A stretch of DNA of 64,000 nucleotides from NCBI GenBank assembly GCA_905193225.1, contig CAJJNV010000005.1, forward strand, positions 21,813 through 85,812, given 5' to 3'. This DNA comes from an uncultured Oscillospiraceae bacterium (lineage in GTDB: Bacteria > Bacillota > Clostridia > Oscillospirales > Acutalibacteraceae). The first letter of the stretch is position 1, and each line of letters opens with the position of its first letter. A program made the position numbers and the translations under genes. The notes under the pieces were generated by a model. It was not told the origin of the DNA and did no database searches. It was given only the letters and a program-made list of their open reading frames with translations. Of the stretch, positions 7,639-16,334 are shown in pieces.

Positions 7639-9252
7639 TTAGGCTCTCATATCGGCCGCTGTTTTGTTGCAAAAATCCCTGAACACCGGCACCGCATCGG
7701 CCGTTCCCGAGCTTCCGTCCTCCACCAGCACCGCCACCGACAGCCGCTCATCTCCAAGTTCATAATATCCCGCAAACCACGCTGTCTTGGCAAAGTCCCC
7801 TTGGCTGTTTTTAAACCCGGTTTCGGCGGTGGCCGTCTTCCCGCCGTAAACGCCTGCGTTCGGTGAAAGGCCGCTTGCCGTGCCGTCCTCAAACACCCGT
7901 TTCATCATGACCGAAAGGGTCTCGGCCGTTTGCTTTGAAAAGACCCTTGTGCCTTCCGTTCCTTTTTGATAATCGATGTTTCCGTCCCTGTCCCGATATC
8001 CCGAAATAAGAATCGGCGGAAAATATACCCCTCCGTTGGCCGCCGCGTTGACAAGCAGCGATACGCAAAGAGGCGTGACCATAATATCCCCCTGGCCTAT
8101 GGCAAAGTTAGCCAAAGCCGACGGAGATTCTTTTATTTTTGAAAGCTCGCCGAGATCACAGCTCTGCTCCAGTCCCCCGCATATTTTCTGCCTTCCCGAA
8201 AGTCCGAGCTTTTGCGCCATACCGTAAATTTTATCCGCTCCTACCTCCTTTGCCAAAGCAATAAAATATGTGTTGCAGGATTTTGCAAAGGCTTCGCTCA
8301 TATCAATGCTGCCGTGGCCGTCGGATTTGTGACAGAAAAATGTGTTTCCGCAATCTATGCTGCCGGTACAGCAGTAGGAAAAATCGGCCGGAATACCGCT
8401 TTCGAGGGCGGCGCAGACCACGCATATCTTAAATATCGACCCGAGATTATAATTGCAAAGACTGCGGTTTAAAAACGGTGAATCGGGATTTTTAAGAGCG
8501 GCCGAGAGATTCCGGGGACTGAAGGAGGGTACGCTTGCAAGGGCAAGTATCTCTCCGCTGCCGGTTTTTGTTACGGCTATGGCACCCTTTTTGACCCCCG
8601 AAAGGGCGTTTTCGGCCGCCAGCTGGATTTTGTAATCGAGGGTGGTGACAAGGCCGCTTTCGTATATGTCGGAATTGTCGTTTCTTTCAGGCTCTATTCC
8701 GAGAAGCATACCCCCCGCTGCATTGGCCGCCACCGAGGCCGATGTGGTGACATCAAAATAAAGGCGGTCGTCAAAGGTCAGCGACAGACCCGATTTTCCG
8801 TGACGCCCCTGAGAATCGAGATATCCCATAAGCTGAACGGCGGGAATATAGGAGGGATTTTTGTCGTATATTTTAAAAACGGCGGCACCCTTTGCCGAAA
8901 AGTCGGCAGGCACCGTAACGGTAACGGGGGTGTTCTCCCGAAGGGAATTTGATATTTCCTCGGCGCGGGCCTTGGAAAAGCATCGGTAAAGCTCCCGGCT
9001 CACCTCGGGGGTGGCGGTCAGCACCGCCTTATAAACGGCATCACGATTGGTCATCCGCTCAAGGTTTCGGTCGAATATGCTGCCCCTCGGACGGTCGACG
9101 GTTACAAGGTAACTGCTCGCCCCGGCCGCTGAGGTCTTATAAACGTCAAGCAGGCCTATCTGCCAAAGCCGTCCGCCGATCAGGGCAAAAACAAGGGTCA
9201 GACATATGCCGCAGACGGTCATTCTTTTTTTCAAATGAAACATTCCTTTCAT
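7639..9252 (-). CDS. Class B penicillin-binding protein (transpeptidase)
   Basis: Membrane-anchored peptidoglycan transpeptidase. The 537-aa protein has an N-terminal cytoplasmic stub and one membrane helix (about 11-32), a dimerisation-type region with RPRGSIFDRN (54-63), and a transpeptidase domain with SIFK (272-275, acyl-enzyme serine S272), SCN (325-327) and, in place of KTG, KTAT (472-475). A PBP2/FtsI/SpoVD-like role in elongation, septum or spore cortex cannot be separated by sequence; at 537 aa it is short and lacks PASTA domains. The first ATG is used, but starts at 9243 or a TTG at 9231 are possible. It diverges from glmS. Confidence 0.88.
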   Translation of the reverse strand: MKGMFHLKKRMTVCGICLTLVFALIGGRLWQIGLLDVYKTSAAGASSYLVTVDRPRGSIFDRNLERMTNRDAVYKAVLTATPEVSRELYRCFSKARAEEISNSLRENTPVTVTVPADFSAKGAAVFKIYDKNPSYIPAVQLMGYLDSQGRHGKSGLSLTFDDRLYFDVTTSASVAANAAGGMLLGIEPERNDNSDIYESGLVTTLDYKIQLAAENALSGVKKGAIAVTKTGSGEILALASVPSFSPRNLSAALKNPDSPFLNRSLCNYNLGSIFKICVVCAALESGIPADFSYCCTGSIDCGNTFFCHKSDGHGSIDMSEAFAKSCNTYFIALAKEVGADKIYGMAQKLGLSGRQKICGGLEQSCDLGELSKIKESPSALANFAIGQGDIMVTPLCVSLLVNAAANGGVYFPPILISGYRDRDGNIDYQKGTEGTRVFSKQTAETLSVMMKRVFEDGTASGLSPNAGVYGGKTATAETGFKNSQGDFAKTAWFAGYYELGDERLSVAVLVEDGSSGTADAVPVFRDFCNKTAADMRA

Positions 9253-9413
9253 GCTGCACCAAAAATCGCAGGCTTAAAGTCCTGAAAAACTCTTGTCCCG
9301 AAAATCTTTTAAAGTCGGTTGAATTTTCTGTCGGATTTTCTGCCCGAATGTGAAAAAACGCGGAGGATTTTAAGGCTTTAAGCAAGAAACAATCGGTCGA
9401 AAAAACAGAATTG

Positions 9414-9442
9414 TTGACAAACGGGGCGGTTAGTGGTAAAAT
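9414..9442 (+). promoter_or_regulatory. Sigma-A promoter of glmS
   Basis: TTGACA (9414-9419), 17-bp spacer, TAAAAT (9437-9442). It predicts a leader of about 190 nt before glmS. That leader has GC-rich inverted segments but I could not recognise the glmS ribozyme core in it. Confidence 0.8.
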
Positions 9443-9639
9443 CTCGGTATATAATCGAGTAATTGTACAAAGGTGTCGGAAAACCGAAAATCGACGCCGA
9501 TCACGCCGATCACAATTTAAACCGCGTAAAAAACTGCGCGGTCGGCCGCTAAAAAAGCAGGCGGGCGGCGGTGTGCTGCGATAAGCTCAAACGGAACTTT
9601 AACGGCGGGTATCTCGGTTTATGAAAAGAGGTAAAACTT

Positions 9640-11472
9640 ATGTGCGGAATAGTAGGATATGTCGGAGAGCAAAGGGTAGCCCCCATTCTGCTCGACGGAC
9701 TTGCAAAGCTTGAATACAGAGGTTACGATTCGGCAGGCATCGCCTGCATCGAAAACGGAACCATCGAAATAAACAAAACAAAGGGCAGACTGGCCACATT
9801 AAGCGAAAAGATAGACGGCGGAAAGAACATTCCCTCCACCATCGGCATCGGTCACACCCGCTGGGCCACCCACGGAAAGCCCTCGGATGAAAACTCTCAT
9901 CCCCACCTTTCGGAAAACGGAAAATTTGCCATTGTCCACAACGGTATTATCGAAAATTACGCCGAGCTTAAGGCCGGCCTTATTGCCGACGGATTCAATT
10001 TCCGCAGCGAGACCGACACCGAGGTTGTGGCAAATCTTCTTGAAAAGAACGACAACGGCAATTTCCTCGAAACGGTCAAAAAGACGGTGGATATGCTCCA
10101 GGGCTCTTATGCTTTCGGCATTTTGAGAAGCGACCGTCCCGATGAATTCGTGGCCGTGCGCCATGCCTCTCCCCTTATTGTGGGACTGGGCGAGCACGAA
10201 AATTTTGTGGCGTCGGACGTTACCGCCGTGCTTAAATATACCCGCGAGATATACCGTTTGGACGACGGCGATATCGTGCTCCTTTCAAAAGAAGGGGTAA
10301 AGGTGTTTGACGGGAATTTGAATCCTGTGGAAAAGCAGCCGGTCACCATTACCTGGGACGTCAAGGCGGCCGAAAAGGGCGGTTACGACTGCTTTATGAA
10401 CAAGGAAATACACGAGGAGCCGACCGCCCTTCGCGAAACCATTTCCCCCCGTATAAACGAGCACGACGAGATAGTGCTGGACGGCGTTACCATCACAAAG
10501 GAACAGCTTAAGAAGTGCAGTAAAATATACATTGTCGGCTGCGGCTCGGCCTATCACGTGGGCATCGTAGGCAAGTACATAATCGAGCGAATGGCCAGAA
10601 TTCCCGTAGAGGTCGATCTCGCCAGCGAATTCCGTTACCGTCAGCCTATTATTGATGAAAACACCCTTATGATAATCATAAGCCAGTCGGGCGAGACCGC
10701 CGACACCCTTGCCGCCCTGCGTGAAGGCAAGCGCTGCGGCGCAAGAATAATGTCCATCGTCAATGTGGTGGGTTCCTCCATCGCAAACGAATCCGACGAC
10801 GTGCTTTACACCTGGGCAGGCCCCGAGATCGCCGTTGCCACCACCAAGGCTTATTCTACCCAGCTTTCGATGATATACCTCATCGCTCTTTATATTTCGC
10901 AAAAAATGGGTATGCTTTCGGCCGACCTTGTGGCCGAGCATCTCGATGCCATTAAGCAGCTTCCCGAGCTTGTGGACGGAGTCATTAAGGCTACCGAGCC
11001 GGTTATGAAGAAGCTGGCCGAAGAGTTTAAGGGTATCGAACACGCCTATTATCTCGGCCGCAATGTGGATTATGCCGTGGCAATGGAGGCTTCTCTTAAG
11101 CTTAAGGAGGTCAGCTATGTCCATTCCGAGGCTTACGCCGCCGGAGAACTAAAACACGGCACCATATCCCTTATCGAGCCGGGCACCCTTGTTGTGGCCC
11201 TCAACTGCTGCAGCCATATATATGACAAGACCATTTCCAACATCGAAGAGGTCAAGTCCCGCGGCGCAAAGGTGCTGTCGCTGACCACCGAGGGCAACAC
11301 CTCCATTGAAAAATGCTCCGACTACTGCATCTATCTTCCCGCTGTTGACGAGCTTATCCTGCCTTCTCTTGAGGTGGTGCCTATGCAGATGCTGGGATAC
11401 TTTATGGCTACCGTAAAGGGCTTTGACGCCGACAAGCCGAGAAACCTTGCAAAATCGGTAACGGTGGAGTAA
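9640..11472 (+). CDS. glmS: Glutamine--fructose-6-phosphate aminotransferase
   Basis: Makes glucosamine-6-phosphate from fructose-6-phosphate and glutamine, the entry to amino-sugar and cell-wall synthesis. The 610-aa protein begins MCGIVGYVG, where Cys2 is the N-terminal nucleophile of the glutaminase domain (about 1-240, with YRGYDSAGI and HTRWATHG). Two SIS sugar-isomerase domains follow, with SQSGETADTL in the first, and the C-terminus ends PRNLAKSVTVE as expected. GAAAAGAGG lies upstream of the ATG. The next gene starts three bases after the stop, so the pair is an operon. Confidence 0.97.
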   Translation: MCGIVGYVGEQRVAPILLDGLAKLEYRGYDSAGIACIENGTIEINKTKGRLATLSEKIDGGKNIPSTIGIGHTRWATHGKPSDENSHPHLSENGKFAIVHNGIIENYAELKAGLIADGFNFRSETDTEVVANLLEKNDNGNFLETVKKTVDMLQGSYAFGILRSDRPDEFVAVRHASPLIVGLGEHENFVASDVTAVLKYTREIYRLDDGDIVLLSKEGVKVFDGNLNPVEKQPVTITWDVKAAEKGGYDCFMNKEIHEEPTALRETISPRINEHDEIVLDGVTITKEQLKKCSKIYIVGCGSAYHVGIVGKYIIERMARIPVEVDLASEFRYRQPIIDENTLMIIISQSGETADTLAALREGKRCGARIMSIVNVVGSSIANESDDVLYTWAGPEIAVATTKAYSTQLSMIYLIALYISQKMGMLSADLVAEHLDAIKQLPELVDGVIKATEPVMKKLAEEFKGIEHAYYLGRNVDYAVAMEASLKLKEVSYVHSEAYAAGELKHGTISLIEPGTLVVALNCCSHIYDKTISNIEEVKSRGAKVLSLTTEGNTSIEKCSDYCIYLPAVDELILPSLEVVPMQMLGYFMATVKGFDADKPRNLAKSVTVE

Positions 11473-11475
11473 ACG

Positions 11476-12180
11476 ATGGATAATATGATCGACATAAAAG
11501 ATTGCAAGGCCGACCTTTCGGACATCAAAATCGAAAATCTTCTCGACCTTTCAAAAACCGACGCAGCACCGCTTTTTGAGGGAAAAACCTATCCCTTTGA
11601 AATTCTTCCCGAAATAAAGGGCTATATTACCGATGTGCTCATTCCGTCTCTTGATAAAGCGGAATTTGAACAGCGGGGCGAAAATGTTTTTGTTGCCAAA
11701 AGCGCAAAGATTGCAGCTTCGGCAGTCATAAACGGACCGACGGTCATTTTTCCGGATGCCGAAATAAGACCCGGCGCCTTTATAAGAGGCAGCGCCATAG
11801 TCGGCAGAGCAGCAGTGGTGGGCAATTCCACCGAGCTTAAAAACTGTGTGCTTTTCGACGGCGTACAGGTGCCCCATTATAATTATGTGGGCGACGCGGT
11901 GCTTGGTTTTAAGGCTCATATGGGCGCAGGAGCGGTGACCGCCAACATCAAGGCCGACAAGTCGAACGTGATCATAAGAGGCGGTCTTGATATCGATACC
12001 GGCCTACGCAAAATGGGTGCGGTGCTGGGCGATTTTGCCGATGTGGGCTGCAACAGCGTGCTCACCCCCGGCGTTATAATCGGAAGGAATACAAATCTCT
12101 ATCCTCTTTCTATGGTCAGAGGGGTTGTACCGGCAAACTCGGTTTATAAATCGGGCGGAAAGGTTGCAAAAAAGCGCTGA
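11476..12180 (+). CDS. Left-handed beta-helix acyltransferase, GlmU C-domain-like
   Basis: A 234-aa protein with hexapeptide repeats of the left-handed parallel beta-helix fold (about 75-215: AKIAASAVINGPTVIFPDAE, AFIRGSAIVGRAAVVGNSTE, GVIIGRNTNLYPLSMVRGVV). It lacks a nucleotidyltransferase domain. The motif set (NGPTVIF, GNSTELKNC, GDAVLGFKAHMGAGA) resembles the acetyltransferase half of GlmU. Being immediately downstream of glmS, it may acetylate an amino sugar phosphate, but this is inferred from fold and context. The ribosome site GGTGGAG overlaps the end of glmS. Confidence 0.8.
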   Translation: MDNMIDIKDCKADLSDIKIENLLDLSKTDAAPLFEGKTYPFEILPEIKGYITDVLIPSLDKAEFEQRGENVFVAKSAKIAASAVINGPTVIFPDAEIRPGAFIRGSAIVGRAAVVGNSTELKNCVLFDGVQVPHYNYVGDAVLGFKAHMGAGAVTANIKADKSNVIIRGGLDIDTGLRKMGAVLGDFADVGCNSVLTPGVIIGRNTNLYPLSMVRGVVPANSVYKSGGKVAKKR

Positions 12181-12340
12181 TCAAAAAACAGGGGCGGGAA
12201 GCGGTGCGGACAGGAGCGGCTTTTCTTTAAACGGCAGCCTTCGCTCGGGCGGGAGGGAAATGAATTCTCTCCGTAATTTTCCCGCAAAATCCCCGCAAAT
12301 CCGATTTATTTGAAATAATTTTAAAAAACACTTGCATAAT

Positions 12341-12384
12341 CCGTGGAGATGTGGTATAGTTACTCTACCTCTCCACGGTTTTTT
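12341..12384 (+). terminator. Terminator between glmS operon and rpmG cluster
   Basis: CCGTGGAGA (12341-12349) pairs perfectly with TCTCCACGG (12370-12378), extended inside by GGTA/TACC, and is followed by six T. A possible promoter TTGCAT-17-TATAGT (12332-12360) overlaps the hairpin, so the same DNA may start the rpmG transcript instead. The rest of the 360-bp gap 12181-12540 has no gene I can support. Confidence 0.6.
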
Positions 12385-12540
12385 CGTGGTTTTTTCGTCG
12401 ACGGAATTTTTCGTCGTTAAGAATGGGCATCTTGGCGAAGGGCCGCAATACGGTGAAGAGGGAGGATATTTTCCGGCCGAAAAAGGCTTGTCAGAGCCCG
12501 GCCGGTCAATAAAAATTCCGATATCAGGAGGTGCCATAAA

Positions 12541-12690
12541 ATGAGAGTTAAAATCACAATGGCATGCACAGAGTGCAAACAGCGCAATTACGACACTGTC
12601 AAAAACAAGAAAAACGATCCTGACCGTCTTGAAATGAACAAGTACTGCCGTTTTTGCAGAAAGCACACGCTCCACAGGGAAACTAAATAA
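12541..12690 (+). CDS. rpmG: 50S ribosomal protein L33
   Basis: A 49-aa reading frame beginning MRVKITMACTECKQRNYDT, with a zinc-type CxxC pair (Cys9/Cys12 and Cys36/Cys39 in KYCRFCRKHTLHRE). This is the zinc-binding L33 form. AGGAGG precedes the ATG by eight bases. It is the first gene of the rpmG-secE-nusG-rplK-rplA cluster, the standard Firmicutes order. Confidence 0.96.
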   Translation: MRVKITMACTECKQRNYDTVKNKKNDPDRLEMNKYCRFCRKHTLHRETK

Positions 12691-12702
12691 GGAGGAAGCT
12701 AA

Positions 12703-13416
12703 ATGAAAATTTTAAGAGACTTCTTAAAAGTGCTTACCGCGCTTTTGGCAGTGGCAACTCTTGTAGCATTTTTCTTTCCCCTTGTCACGGTGGCGACCAA
12801 TGCAGGCGACACCGTATCCCTCACCGGAGCCGAACTGGCCTTCGGCGCCGATAAATCGGCTGTCCTTGGCGTGGATGGCGCACACCTCTGGAAATCCGGA
12901 TGGTTTTTTGCGTCCTTCATATTCGGTGCTTTGACTGCAATCTTCATAGGCGTAGGCTTTTTCAAGAGCCAGAAATGGAACGGTGCGGCGGTTGTTACCG
13001 GACTCATCAATGCCATCATTCTGTTGGTTATCCGCGTGAGCTCGGTTTTAAGCTACACCGACCTGAGAAACCTCACTTCCTATGTGGACGATGGCAGCGC
13101 ACAGTACGGTATTGTAATGACCCTTCTTATGATACTTGCTATAGCAACGCTTGTTATCAGCGTTGTAATGGTGCTCGTAAGAGACAGAGTGGAGGTTGCA
13201 AAAACCGGCAAGCTTTCCATCCCCGCGAAGGTTGTCAAATTCCTGCGCGAGTATAAGTCAGAGATCAAAAAGATCGTGTGGCCCACCGGTCGTTCGGTGG
13301 TCAAAAACACCATTGTTGTTCTGGTGATGTGCGCGATCGTTCTTCTGCTTGTTTGGGCGGTAGATACCGGTATGGGCGAGCTTTTAAAGCTTACCTACGG
13401 CGTGACCGCTTCCTAA
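12703..13416 (+). CDS. secE: SecE translocase subunit with N-terminal four-helix extension
   Basis: SecE stabilises SecY in the protein-export channel. The last 60 residues (about 177-237) are a typical short SecE: KFLREYKSEIKKIVWPTGRS followed by one membrane helix. The first 165 residues are not part of normal SecE: they contain four hydrophobic helices (about 8-31, 66-90, 95-119, 138-163) separated by short polar loops. AGGAGG sits just before the ATG, and no ATG or convincing ribosome site exists at the SecE core, so the fusion is real as read. At 237 aa it is about four times the length of a Gram-positive SecE. The extension's role is unknown. Confidence 0.88.
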   Translation: MKILRDFLKVLTALLAVATLVAFFFPLVTVATNAGDTVSLTGAELAFGADKSAVLGVDGAHLWKSGWFFASFIFGALTAIFIGVGFFKSQKWNGAAVVTGLINAIILLVIRVSSVLSYTDLRNLTSYVDDGSAQYGIVMTLLMILAIATLVISVVMVLVRDRVEVAKTGKLSIPAKVVKFLREYKSEIKKIVWPTGRSVVKNTIVVLVMCAIVLLLVWAVDTGMGELLKLTYGVTAS

Positions 13417-13459
13417 GGCGCGACTCTCTTTATATCTGCATTTGAAAGGAGTCGGCATA

Positions 13460-13981
13460 ATGGCTGAAGAAGCAAAATGGTATGTTATCCATACCTATTC
13501 CGGATACGAGAACAAGGTTGCCAGCAACCTGGAAAAGCTCGTTGAAAACCGGAAAATGCAGGATCTTATCCACGAGGTGAGAATACCCACCGAAACAGTG
13601 GTTGAGGTCAAGGACAACAAAAAGCGCGAGGTAGAGCGCAAAATCTTCCCCGGCTATGTAATGGTAAAAATGATAGTGACCAACGAATCCTGGTTTGTGG
13701 TAAGGAATATTCAGGGCTGTACCGGTTTTGTCGGTCCGGCGTCCGATCCCATTCCCCTCACCGACGAGGAGGTAGCGAGACTCGGCGTTGAAAAACGCAG
13801 CGTAGAGGTCGGCTACAAGGTCGGCGACAGCGTCAAGGTCATTGACGGGCCGCTTGTCGATTTTACCGGAATCGTAGACGAGCTTGACACAAAGAACAAT
13901 TTTGTCAAGATAACCATTTCAATGTTTGGTCGCGAAACACCGGTCGAGCTTGAAATCAATCAGGTCAAACCTGTAGATTAA
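13460..13981 (+). CDS. nusG: Transcription termination/antitermination factor NusG
   Basis: Binds RNA polymerase and modulates pausing and termination. The 173-aa protein has the NGN domain (KWYVIHTYSGYENKV, FPGYVMVKM) and a C-terminal KOW domain (about 120-173, GDSVKVIDGPLVDFTG). AAGGAG precedes the ATG at 13460; six codons upstream in frame are not used. The position between secE and rplK is conserved in Firmicutes. Confidence 0.96.
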   Translation: MAEEAKWYVIHTYSGYENKVASNLEKLVENRKMQDLIHEVRIPTETVVEVKDNKKREVERKIFPGYVMVKMIVTNESWFVVRNIQGCTGFVGPASDPIPLTDEEVARLGVEKRSVEVGYKVGDSVKVIDGPLVDFTGIVDELDTKNNFVKITISMFGRETPVELEINQVKPVD

Positions 13982-14045
13982 AAACGGTAATTTTGCGTTT
14001 TTACACCAAAAACGCTGTCTATAAGAAGGTATTTCCCTTCTTATT

Positions 14046-14081
14046 GTGGGAGGAACACCCGAGTGTTCCGCCAATTACCAC
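14046..14081 (+). promoter_or_regulatory. L1-binding mRNA motif before rplK
   Basis: GTGG (14046-14049) pairs with CCAC (14078-14081) and encloses a perfect 7-bp stem GGAACAC/GTGTTCC with an asymmetric GAG and CGCCAATTA internal region. GTGGGAGG followed by TCCG and ACCAC is the pattern of the L1 site in 23S rRNA and in Firmicutes rplK leaders, used for autogenous repression. Confidence 0.75.
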
Positions 14082-14105
14082 GATAATTACGGAGGTGCAA
14101 TCAAA

Positions 14106-14531
14106 ATGGCTCAGAAAGTTACGGGCTATATCAAACTCCAAATCCCCGCCGGCAAAGCCACCCCGGCTCCCCCGGTAGGTCCGGCGCTCGGTCAGCACGG
14201 TGTAAACATTATGGCTTTCACCAAGGAATTCAACGAGCGCACGAAGAACGACGTGGGTCTTATTATCCCTGTCGTTATAACGGTCTATGCCGATCGTTCG
14301 TTCACCTTTATCACCAAGACCCCCCCTGCCGCAGTGCTCATTAAAAAGGCCTGCAACATCGAAAAGGCTTCGGGCGTCCCCAACAAGACAAAGGTAGCAA
14401 AGATCACCGGCGAGCAAATCAGAAAAATCGCCGAACAGAAAATGCCCGACCTTAACGCGGCAACCGTCGAGAGCGCAATAAGCATGATCGCCGGAACCGC
14501 TCGCAGCATGGGCGTTGAAGTCGTCGATTAG
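14106..14531 (+). CDS. rplK: 50S ribosomal protein L11
   Basis: Part of the GTPase-associated centre of the large subunit and of stringent-factor sensing. The 141-aa protein begins MAQKVTGYIKLQIPAGKATP, with the conserved PPVGPALGQHGVNIMAF and the C-terminal GTARSMGVEV. The ATG at 14106 follows GGAGGTG; a longer in-frame reading includes the regulatory hairpin and is not coding. It is flanked on both sides by L1-type mRNA motifs. Confidence 0.97.
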   Translation: MAQKVTGYIKLQIPAGKATPAPPVGPALGQHGVNIMAFTKEFNERTKNDVGLIIPVVITVYADRSFTFITKTPPAAVLIKKACNIEKASGVPNKTKVAKITGEQIRKIAEQKMPDLNAATVESAISMIAGTARSMGVEVVD

Positions 14532-14540
14532 TGCTCCCGG

Positions 14541-14567
14541 GTGGGAGGAAATTTCCGATTTAACCAC
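14541..14567 (+). promoter_or_regulatory. Second L1-binding mRNA motif, before rplA
   Basis: GTGGGAGG (14541-14548) with the inner stem GGAA/TTCC (14547-14550 and 14553-14556) and closing CCAC (14564-14567) repeats the pattern seen before rplK. It lies in the short rplK-rplA spacer, directly upstream of the rplA ribosome site GGGAGG. Confidence 0.68.
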
Positions 14568-14590
14568 TCTTAAGGGAGGAAAATGTATTT

Positions 14591-15283
14591 ATGAAACACG
14601 GTAAAAAATATACAGACAGCTGCAAGCTGTTTGACAGAACTCAGCTTTTTGATGCTCCCGAGGCACTTGAGCTTGCGGTTAAAACCAAGACCGCAAAGTT
14701 CGACGAGACCGTAGAGATCCATGTGCGTTTGGGCGTTGACTCCCGTCACGCCGACCAGCAGGTCCGCGGCGCCGTCGTGCTGCCTAACGGAACAGGTAAA
14801 AAGGTCAGAGTATGCGTCTTTGCAAAGGGCGACAACGTTAAAGCCGCCGAAGACGCCGGTGCCGACATTGTCGGAGCCGAGGAGCTGGCCGCCAAGATTC
14901 AGAATGAAGGCTTTATGGACTTTGACGTTGTTATCGCAACCCCCGATATGATGGGCGTTGTAGGACGTCTCGGTAAGGTTCTCGGACCCCGCGGACTTAT
15001 GCCGAACCCCAAGGCCGGTACCGTCACACCCGACGTTGCCAAAGCCATCACCGAAGCTAAGGCCGGTAAGATCGAATACCGTCTCGACAAGACCAACATC
15101 ATTCATTGCCCCATCGGCAAGGTTTCCTTTGGTAAGGAAAAGCTGCAGGAGAACTTCGATACCCTTATGGGAGCCATCGTTAAGGCTCGTCCCGCTGCCG
15201 CAAAGGGTCAGTATGTTAAGTCTTGCGTAATCGCCACCACCATGGGCCCCGGTATCCGCATCAGCCCCGCAAAGTACAACTGA
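14591..15283 (+). CDS. rplA: 50S ribosomal protein L1
   Basis: Forms the L1 stalk that handles deacylated tRNA in the E site and represses its own operon. The 230-aa protein starts MKHGKKYTDSCKLFD and has the conserved LGKVLGPRGLMPNPK and GTVTPDVAKAI, with the usual C-terminal GPGIRISP. GGGAGG precedes the ATG. It ends the cluster here: rplJ, its normal next neighbour, is about 10.7 kb further on. Confidence 0.97.
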   Translation: MKHGKKYTDSCKLFDRTQLFDAPEALELAVKTKTAKFDETVEIHVRLGVDSRHADQQVRGAVVLPNGTGKKVRVCVFAKGDNVKAAEDAGADIVGAEELAAKIQNEGFMDFDVVIATPDMMGVVGRLGKVLGPRGLMPNPKAGTVTPDVAKAITEAKAGKIEYRLDKTNIIHCPIGKVSFGKEKLQENFDTLMGAIVKARPAAAKGQYVKSCVIATTMGPGIRISPAKYN

Positions 15284-15298
15284 TAAAGCTTTGCTTTT

Positions 15299-15337
15299 TA
15301 AAGGACCGTTTCTTTTCGGAAGCGGTCCTTTTTTTGC
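15299..15337 (+). terminator. Intrinsic terminator after rplA
   Basis: AAAGGACCG and CGGTCCTTT (about 15299-15308 and 15323-15331), extended by TTC/GAA, followed by a T run. From here to rlmB the roughly 240-bp gap has no gene I can support. Confidence 0.85.
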
Positions 15338-15578
15338 GCCGAAAAAAAGGGAAAACCGTGTGGGGATGAAACGGCTGCCCGCCGCCGTAAAGCAATCCCC
15401 GCTTAAAGGACGGCTTTTTGGGAGCTTCGGCCGGCATGGCGGCATTTTTTTGAAAAAGACGGGAGTCAACAGTGATATATAAAGAAAAATTTAAAAAAAC
15501 AGGTCGAAAAAGGTTTATTTTTGAAATCGGTTGTGTTATTATATATTGTGTATAATTCTATGAAAAAGGGCAAGATGT

Positions 15579-16334
15579 ATGGAAAAAGAACAAAAAAACA
15601 CAGCAGTCCGCGAGGATGTGGTGTGCGGAATAAATCCTGTCAGGGAGGCGCTGCGCTCGGGCAGGGAGATCGAAAGTCTGCTTGTTGCATCGGGCAAGGA
15701 TAATGAGAAAATCGCGAGGATTCTTTCGGAATGCACTTCGAGAGGCATAATCGTCAAGGAGGTATCCCCCAAAAAGCTTGATTTTCTTTGCGGAAAAGCG
15801 GCTCATCAGGGGGTGGCTTTAAATCTGTCGTCGGCGGTGTATTATTCCACCGAGGAGGTGCTTGAGGACGCAAGACAAAAAGGTGAACCGCCCTTTATTG
15901 TGGTTTGCGACGAAATTGAGGACCCGCACAATATGGGCGCAATTATCCGCACGGCCGAATGCGCCGGAGTGCACGGTATAATCGTTCCGAAAAGGAGAAG
16001 CGCACCTTTAGGCTTTACCGCATCAAAGACCTCGGCCGGAGCACTTGAACATATGAAGATAGTTAAGGTTGCCAACCTTTGCGCCGAGCTTGAAAAGCTT
16101 AAAAGCGAGGGACTGTGGGTGTACGGCGCCGACATGGACGGCGAGGATTACCGCAAGGTGGATTTTTCGGGCGGCTGCGTGCTTGTCATCGGAAACGAGG
16201 GCAAGGGACTGGGACGGCTCGTAAAGGAAAAATGCGATGTCATAGTCAGTCTGCCTATGAAGGGCAAGATAAATTCTCTAAACGCCTCGGTGGCGGCGGG
16301 AATACTGATGTATAAGGCGGCCGAAAAGAGATAG
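15579..16334 (+). CDS. rlmB: 23S rRNA 2'-O-methyltransferase, RlmB/TrmH family
   Basis: SpoU-family SAM-dependent 2'-O-ribose methyltransferase of 23S rRNA. The 251-aa protein has the small N-terminal substrate-binding domain (VVCGINPVREALRS) and the trefoil-knot catalytic domain with NMGAIIRTAECAG, VIGNEGKGL and LPMKGKINSLNASVAAG. No strong Shine-Dalgarno is seen, only AAGGGCAAGATG upstream. The 3' end and the following 80 bp form a tandem repeat. It is the first gene of the block separating rplA from rplJ. Confidence 0.93.
   Translation: MEKEQKNTAVREDVVCGINPVREALRSGREIESLLVASGKDNEKIARILSECTSRGIIVKEVSPKKLDFLCGKAAHQGVALNLSSAVYYSTEEVLEDARQKGEPPFIVVCDEIEDPHNMGAIIRTAECAGVHGIIVPKRRSAPLGFTASKTSAGALEHMKIVKVANLCAELEKLKSEGLWVYGADMDGEDYRKVDFSGGCVLVIGNEGKGLGRLVKEKCDVIVSLPMKGKINSLNASVAAGILMYKAAEKR

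Noticed and set aside
7414..7866. 150-codon plus-strand frame covering parS
   Set aside because: Runs from a repeat element through parS into the antisense of the penicillin-binding protein gene; the parS palindrome merely encodes MFHVKH.
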